Origin: Skeletonema tropicum
Lineage: Eukaryota > Bacillariophyta > Thalassiosirophyceae > Thalassiosirales > Thalassiosiraceae
DNA: 64,000 nt
NCBI GenBank assembly: GCA_037178625.1
Contig: CM074145.1
Location: 1,550,001 to 1,614,000 of the forward strand
Direction: 5' to 3'
Shown here one piece after another: positions 49,757 through 61,775 of this stretch (the first letter of the stretch is position 1; each line of letters begins with the position of its first letter). Both the position numbers and the translations under genes were made by a program. The notes below the pieces were generated by a model. That model made no database searches. It was not told the origin of the DNA and worked only from the letters and a program-made list of their open reading frames with translations.

Positions 49757-50593
49757 TTATCCCATCAAATGTGCAGCAATAATATTTTTGCCACCATACT
49801 GTTCAAGTAATACGTCCTTGTTGTATTTGAACCCCTTGATGCTTCCTCTACAAATGTCTGCTCCACACATGCAATCCTCAAACGCACCAACCACATACTC
49901 GGTCGTTTCGTAATCAAAACTCAACTCCTCTCCCTCTTGAATGTCACGCAGGGCTACGAAATCATAGGATCCTCCTTCATTCAACTGCATTGCCACGCCA
50001 ACGTTTGGATCGCAAGAATGATTAATGAGAATCGCAGGTGCATCCATCATGATGTGTTCGTTAACATTAGTTTGAATTGAGTGCGAGCACGGCGTTGCTT
50101 TTGAGCCGGGTTCGGCGAGGTTGGAAGAGACGACGATAGATCCTTTGGTGTATGGGCGGCTTGTAAAAACACCCCATTGATCTGGAGTCACCCTCTTTAC
50201 TTCTACCTGCCCAGAAGATCTAAGATACAAAATGAATAGTTCGTGTTATGAAACCAATCTATCTGTGCACAACATGACAACAAATATCTCAAATGAAGTG
50301 TCTTACCTTTCATTCGCCTCCTGGACTACCTCATCGTCATAATTATCATGAGAAAGATAGTCATTGTCATTTTCATGGGCAGAAGCAGAAGTTCCCATGA
50401 GCCGACGGCAAGGACGTGACACATCAATGTCGATGATGTTTGATCGATGACTTTGGTTGTCACGGACGGCAGCGCACACACTCCTGTTACCACCACTTGC
50501 AGCTGCAGCAGCTGCCGTCACACATCGCCTCTTCATAGACGACTGCCTTAGCAGGCAACGAGATAGAGAGGACGCGGAGAGAAGAAACTTCAT
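49757..50593 (-). CDS. SET-domain protein methyltransferase, copy 2
   Basis: Exons 50593-50307 and 50219-49757 encode a protein that looks identical to copy 1 across presequence, NHSCDPN and YETTEY motifs and post-SET cysteines. The intron is shorter (87 nt) and ends TATCTTAG instead of TACAATAG, so introns diverged while exons did not. Upstream noncoding sequence matches copy 3 better than copy 1. Intact. Confidence 0.88.
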
Positions 50594-52340
50594 GGTTGAT
50601 CTATCTTCTTGCTTGAATATAGGTAGCGTTTGTTTCCTTGCTTGTTTGTGAGTAATGAAGACGAGGATTATGACTTCACCCAGCTGAGGTTAGGATTCCT
50701 ACTTGAACTTATGTATATCTTATCCCACGCAAGAGCATACTCTAATTTTTTCCTGAAGATAGGAGTGGGTACCGTATACTTGGGGAAAGCATAGCTAGAT
50801 GGTGGAATCAACACAAGGGCTCAAAACACCGGAGCCAGGAGAAGGGGGTACCGCGTCTGTATGCTAGTACCGAGCAGTACATCTTTACTTAGGAGTACAT
50901 ATATTGTATTGTGTCAGTGACGTTGCAGCTTTTGCCTTTGCCAAGTAAACATCCATATCGATAGGAACTGCTTAAGTACGTGGATTACGAACCCCCTTTT
51001 TTAGCCCCGAACCGGAACACTAAGGCGAAACCTGAACCTGGATCGCGGATAGTTGAAATAGCTACGAACGCCTTGAAGTTTTAGTTGATGGTATCTATAA
51101 TAAGTAGCTCACGGCAGCGTTGCTTCATGAGTAGCAATTACATACAGGCTCTAGAGAGAGCTAATACTTAAATGCTTTGAGATTGAGATAGTTCAGAATT
51201 AAAGTAGCTCTATTGCTTGCATTTAATTTACAAGAAGAAAAATCCATTCATCTTCCACTCTACTGCTGGGGTCAGGAGACATTCATAAACATACATACCA
51301 TGTTGTGCTAACTGATGTTGATGTCAATGTCACGAAATTTTTACTCTTCCAGACCCTCTCGGCTACAACACTCTGGTTGCCACTGACGATTTAAGCAAGT
51401 TCCTTTTCTTGGTCAAACTTTGGCCATGCGATAGAGTCTTTTGAAATCGTCTGCGGGAAGGAAGGACAAGGCTCTTGCTCCGCCTCGAATCCAAAGCGAA
51501 AGTTCTAGGGCTCGCATTGTCGCAACCCTCTGCCCCCTTGGAAGTACATTCATTGAGTATCTTACACACCTCACTCATTACTGGATGAACCCGAAGATCT
51601 CGAGAAGAGCCACTCTTGATGATATTATCTTGAATAGGCTGAAATCCTACATTATGCATCTGCAGACGTCACGGTACTAAAACAAGCATTGACAAAATAG
51701 AAACCGGTTGGAGACATGTATTGGTATTGTGAATAGAATCGGAGATGTTGTAAACCGGTATCATGCATGCAAATCGTCTCAAGAGCGAATTCGAGATCAT
51801 GCTTTTCGCTTTTCGCTTCGGAGCCGATGAATAATGCACCGTGATGGTAGATACTTATGTTGTAGAAAGAATCTAATCAGCCAGTAGTTATCATCTGCTC
51901 ATAACTCAACTGACAACTACGCTAGAGAAGGCTAGAGAATTGCGATATAAAAGCTATTCGATTCCATCTGGGCAATACACTGCAACATCACAAAGAATAG
52001 ATGATGTTGGATGATAAGTCCAGCAGTCACAATAAGCGGAACAAGGCTAGCGACCTTGAACCCCTTTTTTAACCCCGAACCTGAACAACTAAGGCGAAAC
52101 CTGAACCTGGATCGAGGATATAGCATAAGTAGGGGTGACCCATTTTGAAGAGAAATCTCATTCCTACTTACCATACTCAATGCTAAGCTGAAAGCTGATG
52201 CATTCGAAGGGGAAAGGCGCAGTGGCAGTGAAGTTTTGATTGATGTAGAGAATGGTGGACTTACGTCTACATCCATTCTAGAGATAGATTAAATAAGTTG
52301 TTAACGCATAAGTGCTGTCTCTATGTGAGAGGTGCTAACT

Positions 52341-53177
52341 TTATCCCATCAAATGTGCAGCAATAATATTTTTGCCACCATACTGTTCAAGTAATACGTC
52401 CTTGTTGTATTTGAACCCCTTGATGCTTCCTCTACAAATGTCTGCTCCACACATGCAATCCTCAAACGCACCAACCACATACTCGGTCGTTTCGTAATCA
52501 AAACTCAACTCCTCTCCCTCTTGAATGTCACGCAGGGCTACGAAATCATAGGATCCTCCTTCATTCAACTGCATTGCCACGCCAACGTTTGGATCGCAAG
52601 AATGATTAATGAGAATCGCAGGTGCATCCATCATGATGTGTTCGTTAACATTAGTTTGAATTGAGTGCGAGCACGGCGTTGCTTTTGAGCCGGGTTCGGC
52701 GAGGTTGGAAGAGACGACGATAGATCCTTTGGTGTATGGGCGGCTTGTAAAAACACCCCATTGATCTGGAGTCACCCTCTTTACTTCTACCTGCCCAGAA
52801 GATCTAAGATACAAAATGAATAGTTCGTGTTATGAAACCAATCTATCTGTGCACAACATGACAACAAATATCTCAAATGAAGTGTCTTACCTTTCATTCG
52901 CCTCCTGGACTACCTCATCGTCATAATTATCATGAGAAAGATAGTCATTGTCATTTTCATGGGCAGAAGCAGAAGTTCCCATGAGCCGACGGCAAGGACG
53001 TGACACATCAATGTCGATGATGTTTGATCGATGACTTTGGTTGTCACGGACGGCAGCGCACACACTCCTGTTACCACCACTTGCAGCTGCAGCAGCTGCC
53101 GTCACACATCGCCTCTTCATAGACGACTGCCTTAGCAGGCAACGAGATAGAGAGGACGCGGAGAGAAGAAACTTCAT
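52341..53177 (-). CDS. SET-domain protein methyltransferase, copy 3
   Basis: Exons 53177-52891 and 52803-52341, with the same exon and intron lengths as copy 2 and an apparently identical product. Its promoter-side sequence (53178-53457) differs from the other copies by the extra segment near 53300-53400, so this copy could be regulated differently. Intact. Confidence 0.88.
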
Positions 53178-53457
53178 GGTTGATCTATCTTCTTGCTTGA
53201 ATATAGGTAGCGTTTGTTTCCTTGCTTGTTTGTGAGTAATGAAGACGAGGATTATGACTTCACCCAGCTGAGGTTAGGATTCCTACTTGAACATATCTTA
53301 TCCCACGCAAGAGGATTCTCAGCTCGGATTTTAAAGTAAAATTCCACACTGTGGGATTCGGACCAGTGATTCGGACTCTTGCAATCTTGCGAATGAGGTA
53401 TGAGATCTAATTTTTTCCTGAAGATAGGAGTGGGTACCGTATAGGGAAAGCATAGCT

Positions 53458-53627
53458 AGATGGTGGAATCAATACAAGGGCTCAAAACACCGGAGCCAGG
53501 AGAAGTGGGTACCGCGTCTGTATATGTAGTACCGAGCAGTACTATCTTTACTTGGGAGTACATATTTTATTGTGTCAGTGACGTTGCAGCTTTTGCCTTT
53601 GCCAAGCAAACATCCATAGCTTACATA
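53458..53627. repeat. Fourth SET unit, fragment 1
   Basis: Matches the start of the other units (AGATGGTGGAATC through AAACATCCATA), then stops where transposon C begins. The same unit continues at 55164, 57761 and 63686. Confidence 0.85.
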
Positions 53628-55163
53628 GCTGTCTCATCTCCTCGACTCCGTCAAATTGATTCCTACGTATATGTCATACAAGATAGATAACGGCACTCCC
53701 TTTCCGCCGAAATTAGAAAAATAAAATATTTCACAAAAAATCCCGCCTCTTTTGCTCCATGCAGATTTCGCAGCAAAAACATCATCACACATCATGAGGA
53801 AGTGAACCAAAACACCATGTTGATGGCATAGCGGTAAAAATCGTATCTCCTGAAGTACACAGATTTGCATTTCGTGCTATATAACTGTATGCAGCTGAAG
53901 CTATGAGGAAACTTACTGGCTAGGCCACGTAATGCACTTTTTGGTACCCCATCTAAGCGTCACATGAGAAAAAGTCAACCAGAAGAAGCCGAATCTCCCG
54001 ATGTGTCGTCCGATACTACGCCTGTAACACCTCGGAGATCGTCCTCTCTCCGCCAATTATCACCGCTACTTCTACATATAGACATCTAGTGTCGGTGTGG
54101 TTCATTGTTAGTGACTTCATATGGCCATAGCACTCCGTCGGGCACCAACATTGCTGCTACACATCACATCATCAATTACAAACAAATGTCACCCATTTCG
54201 TTGTTCTATTCCGACCTCTAATCATGACGAGACAACTAAACACGACAAATGAGCTCTCAATAATATGTAAGGATCGCTTTGTACCGTGAAGTTGACAATT
54301 GAGATCGATTTCACTGCCTACACCACCATCGGCGAACTCAGCCTTGGTATCACCATCGCCCAACACATGGCCATTCCTCGAACAAATTCCAATGGATTCG
54401 TTATTCAAATCAACATTACCATCTGACAACAATGACACAACAACTATTGTATTTGATTGAAGAGATAAGGTCGTAGTTGGGTGACTCGTAGTTCGATTAG
54501 GGTGGAATAGGTGCACATTTTGTCTCCGAAGAAGGCTATTGTTACGGCGCTACATTGCTCTGAATTGATCGGAGTGGAATCTTCAACGACTTGTTAAGGC
54601 CCTTTGGTTTCAATGAAGTAATGTTCGACGGATAGAGCTGCATATGATCACTACTGACATCATTGGAATGCACAAAGTGATTCTCTTGTAGTAGATGGAT
54701 GTGCATACAGAAGTGTTTGTGTTGAATGACAAGGATCTGTGGGCCTCATAAATTATTATTACCGCATTAAAAAGATGCAAACATTCTTTTCATAACTCTA
54801 CAAGCGTTATTTTAGCAGTGTTTGGTGTCGTTAGTGCCGAAATATTTGTTATAACACCATCGTTCATTGCTCATGAGAGTTGAGGATACACATTCATGTG
54901 CACAAATTGGCTTTTATTTTACATCATTTGTAAAAATTAGTACATATAAAGTTGCTACATGCAATCATATGTGTCTATATAAACGTCTCGAGCATTGTAT
55001 CTTTTATATAACGGCACCACGCTTAGTACAGTACGCTACTCGGGCGGAAATCCCATGGTGGTGATGTGCTCGATGATCGTTGGCGCCACTTTGGTACCGC
55101 TTCTTGGACGATTCCTACGTAGACAAAAAAATCCACGTCATGGAGTCAAGGAGATGAGACAGC
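53628..55163. mobile_element. Transposon C: 1.5 kb, TA-flanked, terminal inverted repeats
   Basis: Ends GCTGTCTCATCTCCT (left) and AGGAGATGAGACAGC (right) form imperfect terminal repeats of about 25 bp flanked by TA on both sides, as in Tc1/mariner-type insertions. It interrupts the fourth SET unit. The interior has only short ORFs; the longest (54172-54516, minus, 114 codons) has no recognisable domain. Probably non-autonomous. Confidence 0.7.
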
Positions 55164-55252
55164 TATATACGCGGATTACGAACCCCCTTTTTTAGCCCCG
55201 AACCGGAACAACTAAGGCGAAACCTGAACCTGGATCGCGGATAGTTGAAATA
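55164..55252. repeat. Fourth SET unit, fragment 2
   Basis: GGATTACGAACCCCC through ATAGTTGAAATA matches the other units exactly in order, bounded by transposons C and A. Confidence 0.88.
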
Positions 55253-57760
55253 GACCCTGTTCCATTAGCTTCCCCGCTTCTCCTGGTTCTCAAAGGATTT
55301 TGAGGACCACAACCACCAATCTTACAAAAAAATAACGACCATGACGGCCACAACACCCCCCTATGCCCCCTCCGCCACCGATGGATCTACCACCCCACAG
55401 CGCCGCCAACAACCGCACTGAGTCAATATCTACCAATGATGGCCAAAGAATACACCTCCTCGTGCATTCATCTTCGTTTTGAGCGCCTTGACACATCTTG
55501 TGTCCGTTGGTGGAAATAACGATCTCCCGACCCCCGATACACGACAACACCGTCATGGATGGAATCTTCGCTCGCCTGCAATGCTACACAAAAATCACAC
55601 CGACCATGCAACAATATCATGAGAGCGGACGACGGGGGTATCGGTCGGGGTAGCCGATAATGCTCATCTATTATTTAGGTACTAAGACTTTATTGAAATC
55701 GGCACAATGGGGAAGTAACAACATCTGAAGGGCAGAGGCTGGTCTACAGTTGCTTGGGGACATCGGGCAGCACATGATATGGAGTTGTTTGGTCGTATAG
55801 CTAGCTAGGTTACTTACTGTCCAGCGTCACTTATACATCCAAGACAAATAATACAATTAACACCGGGGGAGGAACTTGAGAGGCAACGCACGACATGATA
55901 GCCACCTCTTAAGGTAACCGCCAAATGATATGGATGATGCAACAACTCCTGATGCATTCAATGGGTGTACTGACGGTCGGAGGGTTTCGTTCGTGATACA
56001 ACTAACGTGGAGTCGTCTGTGCTATGCAAAATCAGTTAGTGGGAAAGATGGAGATAAGCTGATGGAAATAGCAACCATTATTGGAATATTGAGTAGGAAA
56101 GAATGGTATTGTTTAGTCTGAATAGCGTGTTGGTGCCGGTGTGAATGGGTATTTTAATGCTTACTACTTATGATGTAAAACCAAAGATGGTAGGCGGATA
56201 ATATTTGTAAACGGCACTATGCCTTGAGTGGGCACAAACAAGACAACCGTACAAAGGTTGATTTATGAGTTAGAGGAGCAATCATTAGCTCAGTATAATG
56301 CATAAGTGATAAATAAGTTGCCCTTTGATAGGCCTGCTAGACATAAGTATTTTGAAGTTTCAGTTGAGTATCTTTTTTTGGATTACATAATGCATCGATA
56401 TTACTACCATACCATCTCCATCTTGTAGATCAATATAGCATATCATTTCACTGCCTACCTAAATAGAGTTTCTATGAGGTTTCTCTTGCTTGTCGTGTGA
56501 CATACTTCAGCCTTCAGCCTGCACCTACTACATCAAGTATAGTAACCCTGGGCTCTTCATCCTTTCCCTTACAAAAAGCATAATAATCAAGTATTTGGAA
56601 CCGTCAAAATAACTTGGTGAGCTCTTTCAACAGCTGCTGATTGAATCATCAAGGCCAACTTGCTTCCCGCTCCTTTGTCGGTTGAGTTTGTAATCAACTC
56701 TCCTCTATCTCTCACCCTCTTCTTACTTGGCTCCAACATTGATAGAAGTCGCCGCAACAAGTCAAAATCCTCTCCGACATGTCATCACACTTCATTCATG
56801 ACTTCCTTTACAGACCAATTCCCCAGTTAATTATCACATGGGCGGGCCATTGCTACCCATTATTAACTTAAGTAGGCAGCCAATTATGGCAAAGCGGCAC
56901 CATTCTACACTCTTGATGCTTCAATGTAATTATTAATATCTCCCCCCTCATCCCTGTCCCCGTATCATCATATAAAGGACGAGATCCAGCCAACTCGAAC
57001 CGACATTATACCCATTTAGCCCATCAGAAGAAGCAGTATTGTTATGAATGATATGATATTTGGTGTTTCCTGGCAGTGTTAGCTGCCATGCCTTGCCTCC
57101 CAAGGTCCCCCGGTGTTAGGAATATTGGTCTAAGAAGAGTGAATAATCATGCACAGTAACAGCAGTATGGCCAAACCCTCCAGACTGCAAGAAAAGAGAT
57201 GCACACATCATGTGCTGCCCGATGACCCCCCGCAACTTTAGACCAGCCTCTGCCCTTCTGATGTTGTTACTTCCCCTCCCATCACTAAGTGGATTGTGCC
57301 CATTTTAAAAAATGATCACGCCGAGTCTTAGTAACTAAATAATAGATGAGCATTATCGGCTAACCTTGCAGATAACCACGCCGCCCACTCGCATCCTATC
57401 GTCCCTATCAATATTGTTGATATACATCATTAGAAGCAAAGATTCCATGACGGTGTTGTCGTGTATCGGGGGTCGGGAGGTCGTTATTTCCACCAACGGA
57501 CACAAGATGTGTCAAGGCGCTAAATATGAAAATGAACGCACGAGATAATTAATTTCTCGGTCACTATTGGTAGATATTGACTCAGTGCGGATGTAAGCGG
57601 CGCTGTGGGGTGGTGCAACCATTGGTGGCGGAGGGGGCATAGGGGGAGTTGTGGCCGTCATGGTCGTTATTTTTTTGCAAATGTGGTGGTTTGTGGTCCT
57701 CAAAATCCTTTGAGAACCAATACCTACACATACGTAGTACCTATCTTATGGAACAGGGTC
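55253..57760. mobile_element. Transposon A: 2.5 kb with roughly 530-bp inverted arms
   Basis: Outer ends GACCCTGTTCCAT and ATGGAACAGGGTC are flanked by TA on each side. Inverted similarity continues for more than 500 bp on each side (55253 to about 55780 against about 57207 to 57760) with indels. It includes a conserved stretch reading TVLSCIGGRE-V/I-VISTNGHKMCQG on opposite strands. The roughly 1.4-kb centre (55781-57206) has no supported ORF, so this looks like a non-autonomous foldback-type element. Confidence 0.75.
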
Positions 57761-57810
57761 TATAGATACATGAACGCCTTGAATGAAGTTTTAGTCGATG
57801 GTATCTATAT
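57761..57810. repeat. Fourth SET unit, fragment 3
   Basis: GAACGCCTTGAA...GAAGTTTTAG...GATGGTATCTATAT aligns with the other units and lies between transposons A and B. It carries small indels next to the junctions. Confidence 0.8.
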
Positions 57811-57963
57811 CCCAGGTAAATTCCCAAATTTCTAGGGGCTACGTTGGGCACGGCTTTTCTGGGCACGGGTTGGGCACGCCCTATGATGTGACGATTCTGC
57901 CACGTCACCATACCACGCTCTCTCCATTAACCCTAAAAGGCAGAATTATCTTTCAACAAGAGG

Positions 57964-57966
<3 letters not shown>

Positions 57967-58029
<63 letters not shown>
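57967..58029. repeat. (CT)n microsatellite
   Basis: About 31 uninterrupted CT units lie between the left terminal repeat and the transposase ATG, about 70 bp upstream of it. It could lie in the 5' untranslated region and influence promoter activity, but may only be replication slippage. Confidence 0.95.
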
Positions 58030-58031
<2 letters not shown>

Positions 58032-58099
58032 ATGTTGCTGCAGCGCGGCCAATGACAAAAATAAAGTAAGCTAAGTGTTACCAGTGTCATTAATACATC

Positions 58100-61000
58100 A
58101 TGCAATCCGCACATTCTCAGGATATTAACAACGATAACAGTGGCAGGAGGTCGTCACCAAGCACCAATCTACTAATGAATCCTGGTAATCCTGGTCCTGC
58201 TTCTTCCTCTGGTGCGTGTTTGTCAACCTCCACCTCCACAAACATGCAACATCCGCATGACACAGGCGCTGCTCATAGCGTAATGCCACATTACAACAGC
58301 AACTTCGCCACTTTGTTTCCTCCTCTGCCATCTTCCAACAATCAGTGGCCAAGTTATAATCATCATCAGCTTCAGCATCTTTTTCCCATCAATTTTCGAC
58401 CACCTGCACCTTTTCTCAATCAAGCATCGCTTTTTCAAAACCAACAGCAACAGCAACATCTAATTCCTCAACAAAACCCAAGCGAACCTCTTGATATGAC
58501 GATGCAAAACGGTCTGACTGGCACCATTGATATGCCCACCAACACAACCACAACAACTTCACCAACTGAAGAGGCAGAATTAGATTTGGCCACCAATACA
58601 TCCACTAATACCTCCACTGCCACTGCACCTTTTAACAACAACGATGTGTTTCCATCGGAACAACTCTTCAAACAAGCAGTGGAAGATTATTGCGTGACTG
58701 TGCGGATGTTTCCTAAACAAAAAAAGACAGAAAACAAAAGAACGCAAGCAGATAATTACATTAGCTATCGATACACCTGTCCTAGATCAGGAACCCACAA
58801 GTCACAAAAGAAAGAAGGGATCAAGGGTGCCCGGCCAACTCGTCAGTCTCTGAAGACTGGCTGTGAGTGGCACATCAGTGCTGCACGTGAAAGAATGCCT
58901 AATGACGCATGCCGTAATGATGAAATTGTCCGTATAACATCTGTCTCTCTAGAGCATACAAACGGTTGTAATGGTGGAGATGACCAGGAGATGATTTTCG
59001 CATTACGGAAGAGAGCAGGGAGAACATATCCTGACTATGCTTTAGCGCACCTACGTAAAGAAGTGAAAGCGCGTAGATATGGCACTGATGATGTCAAAAG
59101 TTGGTTGATTCAATCAGGATTTCTGGATGCAACACTGGAAGAGGCTACCAATTTGCGTTACAGACTTCTAAATGATGAGCCCATAAAAAATTGGAAACCA
59201 AATGAGTGCTCTAAGGAGGAGATAGGTCAATGGACTGACTATCTTCATAACGAAGACTTAGCAAATGAGATTTCTGCCGGGAGTAAAGACAGCATTGATA
59301 ACCTGCTAATGTTGCATAGAGGTTTAAAGGAAGAAGTAGATGGATATGACAGTCGAGTTACAACTGATTCAGAACACAGATTCAGTGGAACTGCATGGCA
59401 GACTGGTAGGATGAGGGCAAGACTTCTCAGACATGGTGCTATGATATTCATTGATGACACAAGGAGTGGTGTCAATACAAGCAACTTTTGCTTTTGGAAT
59501 GTTATGGTTTCAGATCATGAAGGCAAATCTCAAACTGTAATGGGAGCAATGACTATGTGTGCTAGCAATGAAGCTGTATCGTGGGTGCTGCAAAGCCTTG
59601 TTAGTATGTCACCCTTTGCTGCTGAAATTGTGAAAGCCACCATGTCAGATTTGGGTAAGTATACAACACCATTGTTCATGTGTGCATCTCAACATCATGC
59701 AAGGAGCTGCTTACGACCGAATTCTTTGTTGTTTTTGTAGGAGTTGGTGTGGAGCCTATACAACGATTTCTCCCTTCTGTCACATTCTTTGGTGCCTGTA
59801 CATGGCATATTATGAGACTAGATTTCCCTCGTAATTTGAAACACATCCCAGGCTATGCGGATTGCAAGTCCTTTGTGTATCAACATCTGGTGAAGAACAC
59901 CACATGTAAACAGGAATGGGATGTTCGCTTGAATGAAGCATGCCGCAAATGGCCAGGGGCTGCAGAATATCTTCAGCAACTTTCCCTTTATAAAGAGCGG
60001 TGGGGGAATCCTTGGAGAATTGAGAATTTCACACTGGATATGGAGGCAAGTTCCGTTGTCGAGGGATCATTCTCAGCGTTCCAACGTCATCTTGGAGGAC
60101 AAGTTCATTCTTTTACTGGTGTCGTCCAGCAACACCTTCAGAAAGATGAGGATAAGACTTCTGAGGAACGAAAGCAAAGAGTCAAAGCACGAGTTGCAGT
60201 CTACGATGATGATGTCCAAGGCATGCGAACAAAAGCGGCTCAAGAATGTTCGATGAAATGTTCTGTCAAAGTTGTGGATAACTTCATCAAGACAAACCTA
60301 GAAGCTCAAGAGTACTCATATGAGGAAATGGCAGTACTGTCTGCTGAGCAACAGGCAAGAGGTGTGACTAAGGCATATTTGGTTTATTTAAAAGGTCCAG
60401 ATAGAGTGACACAACCAAGGAGGGTTGTAGAATTCAGAGACGGTGTGTATTACTGCATGTGGTGCAAAAGGGACATCAACAGTGGACAGCCATGCAAGCA
60501 CATCCAACGAGTATGCGATTTTGAATTCAATGAGTCACAGTTTCACAATCATTGGAAACTTAATGATACCGAAGTGAAGTCAATCCCTGCAATTTCTCCA
60601 GCACCACAAAGAAATGGTGGTTCTTCCATTGATGACACTCCTGCAGCAGATTTTGGGGGTGCCGATTTTGATCTGCCAGATGAGAAGGGAGTCGTTGGTG
60701 CAGTTGAGCTGCATACTAATGCAACAGATAATGTACAAGTTGCTGGCGGTGAAGGTGTAGGGGAATTTGTGTCAGATCTTGTTGCCAACCCATTGATTGC
60801 AAAACGTTATACAGCAAAGAAAGCGAAACGTTTGAATTCGACTCAAATGCACAATATTCTGTTGGACAAATTCAAACAGCTTGCCAGTACTGCATCGCGC
60901 AGCAACGAAACATACCAGAAGCTTTTGCCAGTTGTGAATTACATGATTGCTAATATTCAAAATGTCGGGGAAGAAGAATTAAAAGGAGCAGCTGCGTCGT

Positions 61001-61503
61001 ACCTTGATCTTACAGTTGCGGATGGTAAGAATAACATCAACAACCCTCAAGGCATCCTTCCTTCTACAAGGAAACGGGGCGAAGGTGGAACTTGCATGAA
61101 AAGAAAGATAAGCGGAGTGGAAGCAGTGGTTACGGCAAAACGTCACATTTCAACTTGTGATCTTTGTAAGGGTATTGGACACAACAAGGCAAATTGCGCA
61201 GCTGCAAAGCAGATTGGGAAAAGATTAGTGAAATCAACTTGGGGATTGATTGAGACTGTTTCGGTTTTGGACGAAACAAAATCAACAGCTGATGTTGATC
61301 CTTGTGTTGCAAAGGATGCGATTGGGATTCAAGTTGTTGGAAAGGTGTTTGTTTTGAACAGTGTGGTATACAAGGCGAATATCATTCTAAGGGGATTGGC
61401 CATGAAAGATTGTCAACCCATGTATTTCGATCATAATACAGTTGCACTATGGGCAAGAGAAGGACAAAGTAATAGCCATTACGTGTTTCTTCATGGAAAA
61501 TGA
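58100..61503 (+). CDS. Mutator-like (MULE) DDE transposase
   Basis: Exons 58100-59654 and 59741-61503 (intron 59655-59740, 86 nt) encode 1,105 residues. Residues 1-180 are Asn/Gln/Thr/Pro-rich and disordered. A FAR1/WRKY-GCM1-like zinc module follows (YTCPRSG, TGCEW, EHTNGC; about 195-292). The RNase H-fold core has D452/D453 in FIDDTRSGVN, D517 in MSDLG at the intron, the C-H motif ACTWH (538-541), and Glu 626 in VVEGSFSAFQRH. A SWIM-type zinc finger lies at 757-772 (CMWCKRD...PCKH), and a retroviral-type zinc knuckle CX2CX4HX4C at 991-1004. This is the domain order of plant and protist MULE transposases. It cuts and pastes the element and binds its terminal repeats. No stops or frameshifts; probably functional. 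Confidence 0.9.
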
Positions 61504-61775
61504 TTCTGTAAAGATAAAGACAACTGATTTAATTTTGTGGCTTGAGCACAAGCATTCTTCTTTACTATTTCATTTTATGCAACAAAAGTTGCTAATTCAC
61601 TGGTTGGGTGATTGGTGGGGTAATCAATAGGTGCTTATCCCCTATCAAAATCAGTGATTCCTGGGAATGAAGATGACATAGAATAGATCATTCTCAGAGA
61701 AAAAATTCTCTCCACACATTACAGAGGCAGTATGGTACCAATGTTTGAGCAAATATGCGTAGGAAAAGATGTGTT

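Larger units (their letters stand above)
45655..53457. repeat. Tandem array of three SET-gene units (2.55-2.66 kb each)
   Basis: Units 45655-48208, 48209-50796 and 50797-53457 are head-to-tail and almost identical, including noncoding parts. Each starts with AGATGGTGGAATC, passes a C/T-rich region and several short ORFs, and ends with a two-exon SET-domain gene on the minus strand. Small differences: the first unit has a distinct stretch around the gene's intron; the second has a 4-bp insertion (about 48967) that breaks a short ORF open in the other two. The third has extra sequence (53300-53400) matching the left edge of the array. A fourth unit begins at 53458. Confidence 0.93.

Noticed and set aside
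57361..57550. Coding exon beginning MTVLSCIGGRE in transposon A
   Set aside because: It is part of the inverted arm, is matched on the other strand at the left arm, and runs into stops on both sides; no gene structure could be built.
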